Source: an uncultured bacterium
Lineage (GTDB): Bacteria > Actinomycetota > Actinomycetes > S36-B12
Direction: 5' to 3'
Length of the DNA: 5,159 bases
NCBI GenBank assembly: GCA_903896585.1
Contig: CAITYI010000143.1
Location: forward strand, 1-5,159
Below the pieces are notes generated by a model, which was not told the origin of the DNA, made no database searches, and saw only the letters and a list, made by a program, of their open reading frames with translations. Below are positions 1 to 5,159 of this stretch, in pieces. Each line of letters starts with the position of its first letter. Positions within the stretch are counted from its first letter, which is position 1. Both the position numbers and the translations under genes were made by a program.

Positions 1-46
1 CAACCGCAGTCGCTTCCGAAGTGGAGTTTGAAGGTTCGGTCACCAT
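1..46 (-). CDS. Possible 5' end of a leftward gene (partial, uncertain)
   Basis: Read on the minus strand from an ATG at 46, the sequence gives MVTEPSNSTSEATAV and runs open off the left edge. A GTG at 43 would give MTEPSNSTSEATAV, which looks like a polar actinobacterial N-terminus. A GGTGA that could pair with the 3' end of 16S rRNA lies about 7 bases upstream of the ATG. If real, the gene is divergent from the phosphoesterase and shares its upstream region. Against it, the run is only 15 codons, the GGTGA is part of a 14-base repeat, and one repeat copy (38-44) overlaps the proposed start. No function can be given. Confidence 0.2.
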   Translation of the reverse strand, partial: MVTEPSNSTSEATAV

Positions 47-86
47 GACGAGTTCACCATATCCAGTTCACCAAGGCCAGTTCACA
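38..86 (+). promoter_or_regulatory. Four GTTCACC-type heptamers at 14-base period (PHO-box-like)
   Basis: The heptamers are GGTCACC (38-44), GTTCACC (52-58), GTTCACC (66-72) and GTTCACA (80-86). Their starts are exactly 14 bases apart and the bases between them differ, so the heptamer is the conserved element. The core matches the G(G/T)TCAC(C) core of the Streptomyces PhoP box. Classical PHO boxes repeat every 11 bases, so the 14-base period is atypical. The block is about 340 bases from the phosphoesterase start, so it more likely serves a leftward gene or acts as a distal site. Binding by PhoP or a relative is inferred. Confidence 0.5.
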
Positions 87-361
87 TGGTAGGAGTGGGA
101 GAAGTAAAGGCCAACACAGGCAAATTGCAAAACGAGGGCCAACGCAATTGCCGGCTTGCGTCTACCGGTCCAGATCAAGGCGAAGGTTACAAGAAAAGCA
201 AGCACGACGAGTGCAAACAATCTGTACCCCCAGACTCAGCGTGGAAAGGAATTGAGGAGAGTTTATCCGAGACGCGGGGGAGCGTCCAGTTTATGTTGTT
301 TACATAACTGCCCTGACCTAGGTTCATTAATTTTCAGGAAACTGCTGCGACTACCCAAAAA
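87..361. other. Intergenic stretch without a recognisable gene
   Basis: Two short plus-strand frames are open here (86-307 and 156-377), but neither has a ribosome binding site, family resemblance or coding-like residue composition. One begins inside the repeat block. The stretch holds a perfect 8-base palindrome ACCTAGGT (316-323) within an imperfect 13-base one (314-326), and an isolated GTTCATT (322-328) that fits the degenerate PHO-box core. I see no tRNA, other RNA gene or clear terminator. Confidence 0.5.
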
Positions 362-379
362 GGTGAACACCACGTGAAC
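362..379 (-). promoter_or_regulatory. PHO-box-like direct repeat, 11-base period, upstream of the phosphoesterase
   Basis: On the minus strand GTTCACG (373-379) and GTTCACC (362-368) form a direct repeat with an 11-base period. This is the unit length and core of actinobacterial PhoP boxes. The site ends 46 bases before the phosphoesterase ATG, just upstream of where a -35 element would fall if transcription starts at the ATG. That position suits an activator. The box lies on the strand opposite to the gene, which is less usual. The downstream product is a secreted phosphatase, the expected kind of phosphate-starvation target, and this raises confidence. Confidence 0.55.
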
Positions 380-413
380 AGTATTCGGGGATGGGTCACA
401 GTGCGGCAAGTGC

Positions 414-419
414 TATCTT
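414..419 (+). promoter_or_regulatory. Candidate -10 element for a leaderless transcript
   Basis: TATCTT matches TATAAT at positions 1, 2, 3 and 6. It ends 6 bases before the ATG at 426, so transcription would begin at or next to the start codon. No Shine-Dalgarno sequence lies in 400-425 and no alternative start exists upstream in frame before the stop at 375-377. A leaderless mRNA would explain both. No clear -35 hexamer is visible 16-18 bases upstream, as expected if an activator bound at 362-379 replaces it. Confidence 0.35.
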
Positions 420-425
420 TCCAAT

Positions 426-1892
426 ATGTTCTGGCGAAGATCCGCGATTGGTTGCATATTTTTGGGACTGATCGCTTCTTTGGGTGGAACACCAACCGCG
501 TACTCATTTGACTCGGCGACATCTTCGGTCGCCTCCTACACACTGATCGCACCGACATCGGAGGTGCCGTCGGGACTGCTCGCGCGTGCGGTAATTGCCG
601 CTGGCGCGGGGTGCCCGGCCCTCAGCGGCAGCACCAGTTCCGGGCGGACATTCAACCTACCAATGCGCTTGAGGCCGAAACCTGCCCTTGCCGGTGCGGC
701 GTACTCGGCGGTGGATGTCTGCGACGGAGCAATCCCAATCGGTACCGAGAGCGCCATGGTCGGCAGCCGGGTGATCCCTGCGTCACTGCCATCGAGGATC
801 GAGCGCATTGCACTGACCGGTGATAGCGGCTGCCGGATCAATGAATGGGAGGTTCAAAACTGCGCGAACACCAGCGCCTGGCCCCTCGCTCGCATCAGTC
901 GAAATATTGCCAAGGACAACCCGGACGTGATCATCAACCTTGGCGACTATCTCTATCGGGAGCTGGAATGCCCCGTCACTGACCAGAGTTTGTGCGCATC
1001 AAGCCCGCCCCCACCCGGCAACCTGCCCGTCACCGGAAGCGCCATGAGCTGGATTGCCGATGCAATCATCCCCATGCAACCAATGTTTGATGCCGCACCG
1101 ATCCTGATGGTGCGCGGCAACCATGAATCGTGCTCGCGAGGCGGGATTGGTTTCTTCCTGTTCTTCAGCCCCCAGCGCTCAACGGCCCTGCAGTGCGCGC
1201 CGTCGATCATCGACGGGAATGTTGTGGTGCCGAGCAACGACATCAGCCCAACCTGGAATGCCACCTGGCAGGTCGGCGACACCGATGCTACGGCTCACAC
1301 ACTCGACCTTGAAGTCATTGACTCGGCCTACGGTGGCGACCTCGGGGTGGATTCCTATGCAGCAATTCAGCGGCCAAGTTATGTTGCGGCAGCGAGACAG
1401 GTTGCCACAACCCAGCCCGATGAGGCCTGGCTGCTTACTCATCGTCCAATATTCGGAATGACCTCGTCCCAGATTACGGGGAGCGGGCCAGTGTGGGTCT
1501 CACCAAATCAGACTGCCGCATCCCAAGGTCTCCTCGGTGGTTTCGATCTTCTTCTGTCTTCCCATATCCACGTTGCCCAGGCGGTTAACATCCCAGGCCA
1601 GCCGGCCCAACTGGTAGTCGGCAACGGTGGCACTGACCTGGACCCGGCAACTGGGTACGACACACCTATATATGGTCCGCTCAGCAATGTCGACGGCTCA
1701 CCGCTCTCGCCGCTGGCAACGCCGTACCCGGCACCCACGAACACGTGGACCGACGTCCGGTTTGGCTACATCATCGCGACGCCGGGTGCGCGCACTAAGT
1801 CGTGGTTGCTCGAGCATCGAGATGAACGTGGTAAACCCTTTGCCACCTGCTCGGTCGCCAATCGATTGGCCAAGTGTCGGGTCACCAACTGA
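426..1892 (+). CDS. Secreted metallophosphoesterase, purple-acid-phosphatase-like motifs
   Basis: Calcineurin-like phosphoesterase of 488 residues, probably exported and releasing phosphate from phosphoesters outside the cytoplasm; the substrate is unknown. Residues 1-27 form a signal peptide: FWRRS n-region, hydrophobic core 7-20, AYS cleavage motif before F28. The double arginine could mean Tat export, but the rest of a Tat motif is weak. Residues 28-122 match the small N-terminal domain seen before the catalytic fold in this bacterial family. Metal-ligand motifs in order are GDSG (132-135), GDYLY (173-177), GNHE (231-234), THRP with H339, and SHIH (379-382), followed by GNGGTDLD (399-406). 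The GDxG and GDxxY forms are those of purple acid phosphatases, whose Tyr binds Fe(III). The last motif has Ser where GHxH is usual. Ten cysteines remain after signal cleavage, consistent with disulfides. A proline-rich loop (194-197) separates two metal motifs. The ATG at 426 is the only in-frame start after the upstream stop and lacks a Shine-Dalgarno. PHO-box-like repeats upstream suggest phosphate control. Confidence 0.9.
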   Translation: MFWRRSAIGCIFLGLIASLGGTPTAYSFDSATSSVASYTLIAPTSEVPSGLLARAVIAAGAGCPALSGSTSSGRTFNLPMRLRPKPALAGAAYSAVDVCDGAIPIGTESAMVGSRVIPASLPSRIERIALTGDSGCRINEWEVQNCANTSAWPLARISRNIAKDNPDVIINLGDYLYRELECPVTDQSLCASSPPPPGNLPVTGSAMSWIADAIIPMQPMFDAAPILMVRGNHESCSRGGIGFFLFFSPQRSTALQCAPSIIDGNVVVPSNDISPTWNATWQVGDTDATAHTLDLEVIDSAYGGDLGVDSYAAIQRPSYVAAARQVATTQPDEAWLLTHRPIFGMTSSQITGSGPVWVSPNQTAASQGLLGGFDLLLSSHIHVAQAVNIPGQPAQLVVGNGGTDLDPATGYDTPIYGPLSNVDGSPLSPLATPYPAPTNTWTDVRFGYIIATPGARTKSWLLEHRDERGKPFATCSVANRLAKCRVTN

Positions 1893-2013
1893 GGGGTCTG
1901 TGACTTCTCTCACCCACTCGTGGGGACTAGGGGCCGGAAGATCTTGGAGAAGGCGCACCTGATTGGCGAAAGCGCGGCATGATTGGACTTCGGTGTGCGC
2001 AAATGGAGGAAAC
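1893..2013. other. Gap between phosphoesterase and HsdR-like gene
   Basis: This gap contains short inverted repeats, CCCA/TGGG (1913-1916 and 1921-1924) and GTGA/TCAC (1900-1903 and 1910-1913), but no strong stem followed by a T-run. A rho-independent terminator is therefore not supported. No convincing -35/-10 pair is visible. Whether the second gene has its own promoter or is read through from the phosphatase cannot be decided from sequence; the spacing is wide for translational coupling. Confidence 0.4.
2005..2010 (+). promoter_or_regulatory. Ribosome binding site that fixes the HsdR-like start
   Basis: GGAGGA lies immediately upstream of the ATG at 2014, with 4 bases between GGAGG and the start codon. 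That is slightly tight but workable. The longest open frame reaches back to a TTG at 1963, which has no comparable site. The 17 extra residues from that start do not resemble the family N-terminus, so 2014 is preferred. In-frame ATGs at 2044 and 2053 are possible; the 2053 start (MGNFEF) would sit closest to the usual family N-terminus but lacks a well-placed site. Confidence 0.65.
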
Positions 2014-4947
2014 ATGCAGGTGGAGGACAAGCCGGTAACCGGGATGGACTCAATGGGGAATTTCGAGTTCATAAAAGGTGTCTGGCCGTGGGCCTACGAG
2101 GATTGCGCGAAAGCTGAGGGATATTCCATCACCGATCCGCGATCGGCCTTGTTCTATTCGCGCCGGGCCATCGAGGGTTTGGTCAATTACATTTATGAAA
2201 TTACTGACCAGCCGAAGCCGTGGCCAATGGACCTGCGGGGAAAGGAGGACGCCAGGTCATTTCGTTCGCTGGCCGGCGAAGCAATTTTGAAAAAACTTAG
2301 GCTGATCCGCAAAACTGGCAATCTTGCGGTCCATACAAATGATGAAATCCCGCCTACCTTGGCACCGAAGATCCTGGCCGAACTCCTGCACGTGGTGGTG
2401 TGGGCCGCACTCCGGTTTACCGACAACCCATCAGCGGTTCCCATAGATAAAAAGTTTGATCCCGTCACTGCGAAACAGTACGAGCCCTTACCTCCCGGTG
2501 CTGTTCAAGAACTTGCCCATGAACCGGTTGTGCAAGCAAGTGATTCGGCGCCCGGTCGGGAGGCTGAAATTGCTGCACTGCGCGCCAAGATTTCGGCTGC
2601 ACAGGCAGCTCATCCGGTACAAGACACGCGCGACTATTCCGAGGAAGTCACCCAAAAACTCATCATCGAACAATTGCTCCGCGAAGCCGGTTGGCCGCTC
2701 ATGCAGGAGCGGGATCGCGGGTTTGAAGTTTCGGGCATGCCGAACGAGTCGGGGGTTGGCCATGTGGACTATGTACTGTGGGGATCAGATGATCTCCCGT
2801 TAGCAGTGGTTGAGACGGAGAAGACCGAAACCGATCCGAATCTTGGGCGAGAGCAAGCCAAACTGTATGCCGACTGTATGGAGAACATGTTTGGCCGTCG
2901 GCCCGTGATGTTCTATACCGATGGTTTCCGCACATGGCTGTGGGATGACAGTTCCGAATACCCACCTCGGGGAGTGCAAGGATTTTTCACCCGCGATGAA
3001 CTAGAACTGATGGTCGCGCGTCGGGAAACGCGGCTGCCGCTAACAGACGTTGCCATAAGCAGCGACATTGTGGATCGCCACTACCAACATCGAGGGATCA
3101 GAGCCATCGATTCGGCTTTCACGGCACACCAGCGTGAGGCACTCCTCGTAATGGCAACCGGTTCGGGTAAGACCCGCACAATGATCGCGTTGGTTGACCA
3201 ACTGATGCGAGCAGGCTGGGTAAAACGAGTCCTTATTCTCGCAGACCGGCCACAAATCGTGAACCAGATCGACCGGGCATTCCACACCCACCTGCCAAAC
3301 GTTGATTCCGTCAATCTCACGACCGTTGATTTTGCAGCGGACTGGGATACAGGTAGTCAGGTTTATGTCTCGAACTATCAGACCATGATGGGTCTTATTA
3401 ACGGACAAGAGTGGATCGGGGAGCGCATCTTCGGTCCCGGCTACTTTGATCTGGTGATAATCGATGAAGCGTACCGGTCGGTGTATCAAAAGTATCGGGC
3501 GATTTTTTATTGGTTTGACGCCTTGCTTGTGGGCATGACCGCGACACCAACAGATGAAGTCGATGACAACACCTACGCGTTGTTTGGCCTTGAAGTTGGC
3601 GTACCCACAGATGCCTACACATTTGAGGAAGCTGTGGCCGAGGGCTATCTGGTCCCGCCCGTGGCCGTGCCCGTGCCGCTGAGTTTTATTCGCGATGGGC
3701 TGCGATATGAGGATCTCAGTGAGCACGAGAAAGACCTATGGGACACTGCTGAATGGAGTGATACCCCAGAGGTTCCAGACACCGAATCCACCGAATCTGC
3801 AGAATCTGCAGAAGAGCACTACGAGTTGCTCTTTGATGAAGACTCGGTCGACATGGCCATCGCGGCCCTCATGACACACGGTCACAGGGTGGAGGGCGAT
3901 GATCGGCTCGGTAAGACCATCATTTTCGCCAAGGATCAAGGGCATGCTGATTTCATTTGCGACCGTTTCAATGTCAACTACCCCGAGTACTCAGGGAACT
4001 TCGCCAGAGTGATCACACCAAACGTGACCCATGCACAGTCACTCATTGATGATTTCTCAGAAGCGGACAAACCACCGCACATTGCAATTTCTGTGGGTCT
4101 ACTTGATTCAGGTATTGACGTTGCCGAGGTGTGCAATCTCGTGTTCTTCAAGCTCGTGCGCTCAAAGTCGAAGTTCTGGCAGATGCTTGGTCGCGGCAAC
4201 CGACTGTCCCCCGACCTGTTCGGACCCGGTCAGGACAAGCAAGACTTTTATGTCTTTGACCTGTGTCAGAATCTGGAATTCTTTGACCAAGAGATGAATC
4301 GGTCGAAGGGCTCTTTGCAAAAGTCCTTGACGGCACGACTTTTTGAGGCACGGATTGATCTTTTAGCCGCCTTGGGTGCTCAGGTTGACTACGTGTGGCC
4401 AGAAGGAGTCGAACCTGGATTCGCGGACATGAGCGAGGACAGCCTTCGGGTCGACCTCGCATCGAATTTGCGAGACACCGTTGCTGGCATGAGCCTGGAC
4501 AATATGTTGGTTCGTTCGGCGAACGAATTGGTGGAGCGATACTCGCAGTGGGAACCGTGGCAGCAGGTGACACCGGAAATTTCTCGTGAGGTTGCCGGTC
4601 GTTTGGCCCATCTGCCTTCTGCTTTTCGTGACACAAATGAGAGCGCTAAGCGTTTCGACCTGTTACTACTCCGCTTGCAACTCGCTCGGCTGGAAAACGA
4701 CACCGACACAATTGATTTGTTACGGGCGCGGGTGCAAGAGATCGCAGCGGGGCTGCTTCTGCAGACCGCTATTCCTACAGTCGCGGAGCATGAATCACTT
4801 CTCAATGAAATTGCCAGTGATCAGTGGTGGGTGGATGCCACTCTGCCTCAACTCGAGATGGTCCGGCGCCAAATCCGCGAACTCATAAACTTTCTGGACA
4901 AGACCAGCCGCTCGGTGATTTATGCAGACCACGTTGAGTTGCAGTGA
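2014..4947 (+). CDS. hsdR: Type I restriction HsdR-like subunit with divergent catalytic motifs
   Basis: The product is 977 residues from the ATG at 2014. HsdR is the motor and nuclease subunit of type I restriction enzymes: with HsdM and HsdS it translocates and cuts unmodified DNA in the cytoplasm. Domains: DUF4145-like N-terminus (about 17-135, with LRLIRKTGNLAVH); short coiled coil (about 178-200); HsdR_N nuclease-like domain (about 208-320) with D252, E267-T-E269-K270 and Q281-x3-Y285; SF2 helicase lobe 1 with Walker A MATGSGKT (380-387), motif II DEAY (484-487) and TATP (509-512); lobe 2 with KTIIFAK, DSGID (698-702) and QMLGRGNRL (723-731); helical C-terminal region (about 757-977). 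An acidic TES-repeat linker occupies 584-611. Remembered homologues read EAK, DEAH, DTGID and GRGTR at the altered motifs and continue 100-200 residues further into an EcoEI_R_C-type domain not seen here. The frame is intact throughout. Family assignment is firm. Whether it still cuts or translocates is open, and no hsdM or hsdS is in view. Confidence 0.9.
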   Translation: MQVEDKPVTGMDSMGNFEFIKGVWPWAYEDCAKAEGYSITDPRSALFYSRRAIEGLVNYIYEITDQPKPWPMDLRGKEDARSFRSLAGEAILKKLRLIRKTGNLAVHTNDEIPPTLAPKILAELLHVVVWAALRFTDNPSAVPIDKKFDPVTAKQYEPLPPGAVQELAHEPVVQASDSAPGREAEIAALRAKISAAQAAHPVQDTRDYSEEVTQKLIIEQLLREAGWPLMQERDRGFEVSGMPNESGVGHVDYVLWGSDDLPLAVVETEKTETDPNLGREQAKLYADCMENMFGRRPVMFYTDGFRTWLWDDSSEYPPRGVQGFFTRDELELMVARRETRLPLTDVAISSDIVDRHYQHRGIRAIDSAFTAHQREALLVMATGSGKTRTMIALVDQLMRAGWVKRVLILADRPQIVNQIDRAFHTHLPNVDSVNLTTVDFAADWDTGSQVYVSNYQTMMGLINGQEWIGERIFGPGYFDLVIIDEAYRSVYQKYRAIFYWFDALLVGMTATPTDEVDDNTYALFGLEVGVPTDAYTFEEAVAEGYLVPPVAVPVPLSFIRDGLRYEDLSEHEKDLWDTAEWSDTPEVPDTESTESAESAEEHYELLFDEDSVDMAIAALMTHGHRVEGDDRLGKTIIFAKDQGHADFICDRFNVNYPEYSGNFARVITPNVTHAQSLIDDFSEADKPPHIAISVGLLDSGIDVAEVCNLVFFKLVRSKSKFWQMLGRGNRLSPDLFGPGQDKQDFYVFDLCQNLEFFDQEMNRSKGSLQKSLTARLFEARIDLLAALGAQVDYVWPEGVEPGFADMSEDSLRVDLASNLRDTVAGMSLDNMLVRSANELVERYSQWEPWQQVTPEISREVAGRLAHLPSAFRDTNESAKRFDLLLLRLQLARLENDTDTIDLLRARVQEIAAGLLLQTAIPTVAEHESLLNEIASDQWWVDATLPQLEMVRRQIRELINFLDKTSRSVIYADHVELQ
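3781..3816 (+). repeat. Degenerate 9-base tandem repeat inside the HsdR-like gene
   Basis: Four in-frame 9-base units (ACCGAATCC, ACCGAATCT, GCAGAATCT, GCAGAAGAG) encode TES-TES-AES-AEE. They lie in the acidic linker between helicase lobe 1 and lobe 2, where the family varies in length. The pattern suggests local expansion by replication slippage in a tolerant surface loop. Confidence 0.7.
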
Positions 4948-4991
4948 GTTAACTCTAATAATCAAGACTGGCGTACTCGAACAAGTGGAAC

Positions 4992-5009
4992 TGGATCAAA
5001 GGTGATCCA
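4992..5009. other. Perfect hairpin after the HsdR-like gene
   Basis: TGGATCA and TGATCCA form a perfect 7-base-pair stem with a 4-base loop (AAGG), starting 45 bases after the stop codon. No T-run follows on the plus strand, so a classical terminator is not supported. A short T-run (complement of the A-run at 5017-5021) lies upstream of the stem when read on the minus strand, which is the wrong side. It could be an mRNA 3' stabilising structure or an operator for the next gene. Confidence 0.4.
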
Positions 5010-5036
5010 CGCGCCCAAAAAGACTCCGGCTGTGAA

Positions 5037-5065
5037 GCATTTGGGCACGAGAAAGTGGCAAATGC
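5037..5065. other. Second inverted repeat upstream of the third gene
   Basis: GCATTTG (5037-5043) pairs with CAAATGC (5059-5065). Inside it CAC (5046-5048) pairs with GTG (5055-5057), giving an interrupted stem-loop. No T-run follows. It ends 65 bases before the start at 5131, so it could be a leader structure or regulator site; nothing identifies the ligand or protein. Confidence 0.35.
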
Positions 5066-5130
5066 CCTTGTTGATGCACGCCAAACCGGCTAGCCTTCCC
5101 ATAACGTTTCGCCAAACTTGGAGGCATCAC

Positions 5131-5159
5131 ATGTCAATGGAAGAAATAGAAATAACCGA
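5131..5159 (+). CDS. Start of a third gene (partial, function unknown)
   Basis: An ATG at 5131 follows GGAGG (5120-5124) with 6 bases between, an ideal ribosome binding site. The visible product begins MSMEEIEIT and leaves the window; a second ATG at 5137 is possible. It is on the same strand as the HsdR-like gene, 183 bases after it, and in the same frame as that gene's stop. An hsdM or hsdS might be expected beside an hsdR, but nine residues cannot show this and they do not resemble an HsdM N-terminus I recognise. Confidence 0.55.

Noticed and set aside
3..92. Open plus-strand frame ending TAG at 92, readable as the tail of an upstream gene (ends GQFTW)
   Set aside because: It runs straight through the 14-base repeats, whose period is not a multiple of three, and shows no family resemblance. 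A non-coding repeat block explains the sequence better, though a coding tail cannot be excluded.
86..307. 73-codon plus-strand frame starting inside the repeat block
   Set aside because: No ribosome binding site, no recognisable domain, and its start overlaps the last heptamer.
447..455. Possible lipobox Cys (residue 10, AIGC) in the phosphoesterase
   Set aside because: The Cys comes only five residues after the arginines, before a hydrophobic core could form; the normal cleavage motif AYS at 25-27 fits better.
1900..1924. Terminator after the phosphoesterase
   Set aside because: Stems are only 4-5 bp and no T-run follows.
1963..2013. Extended TTG start for the HsdR-like protein
   Set aside because: No ribosome binding site at the TTG and the 17 added residues do not resemble the family. 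GGAGGA just before the ATG at 2014 supports the shorter form.
3040..3726. 228-codon minus-strand open frame inside the HsdR-like gene
   Set aside because: Antisense shadow of a clear helicase-coding frame. Its product is rich in His, Cys and Ile runs without any domain, and the plus frame carries all the motifs.
4148..4636. 162-codon minus-strand open frame opposite the HsdR C-terminal region
   Set aside because: Proline- and serine-rich translation typical of an antisense shadow; no start signal and no domain.
426..4947. Phosphoesterase and HsdR-like protein as one defence system
   Set aside because: The phosphoesterase has a signal peptide and many cysteines, so it acts outside the cytoplasm; it has its own phosphate-box-like control region, and the 121-base gap gives no sign of coupling.
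1..5159. CRISPR array, tRNA, rRNA, insertion sequence or phage attachment site
   Set aside because: No regularly spaced long repeats, no cloverleaf, no transposase-like frame and no terminal inverted repeats were seen on either strand.

Overview
The window holds two long rightward genes, a promoter region carrying phosphate-box-like repeats, and the first codons of a third gene. The organism is most likely a moderate-GC actinobacterium. The reasons are GTTCACC-type heptamers like Streptomyces PhoP boxes, a possible leaderless start with a -10 element directly upstream of the first gene, and protein sequences that resemble actinobacterial homologues as I remember them. This is inference; no rRNA or other taxonomic marker is present.

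Layout. Bases 1-425 hold no convincing complete gene. At the left edge four heptamers of the form G(G/T)TCAC(C/A) recur at an exact 14-base period (38-86). Two more lie on the minus strand at an 11-base period (362-379), directly upstream of the first gene. Bases 426-1892 encode a secreted metallophosphoesterase whose metal-binding motifs follow the purple-acid-phosphatase pattern (GDxG, GDxxY, GNHE, xxxH, xHxH). Phosphatase and boxes together suggest a phosphate-starvation gene. After a 121-base gap, bases 2014-4947 encode a 977-residue HsdR-like type I restriction subunit with an N-terminal DUF4145-type domain, a PD-(D/E)xK nuclease-like domain, and a two-lobed SF2 helicase motor. A 183-base gap with two hairpins follows, then a new start with a good ribosome binding site at 5131, cut by the window end.

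The part most worth a second look is the HsdR-like protein. The reading frame is intact and the framework is strongly family-like, but several positions I expect to be near-invariant are changed: nuclease ExK reads ETE, DEAH reads DEAY, GRGTR reads GRGNR, and STYPT reads SNYQT. It also appears to stop before the usual C-terminal EcoEI_R_C-type domain. It could be a decaying restriction subunit, a repurposed DNA motor, or a divergent active clade. No HsdM or HsdS is visible here. The phosphatase and the HsdR-like gene are probably separate units that happen to be neighbours.
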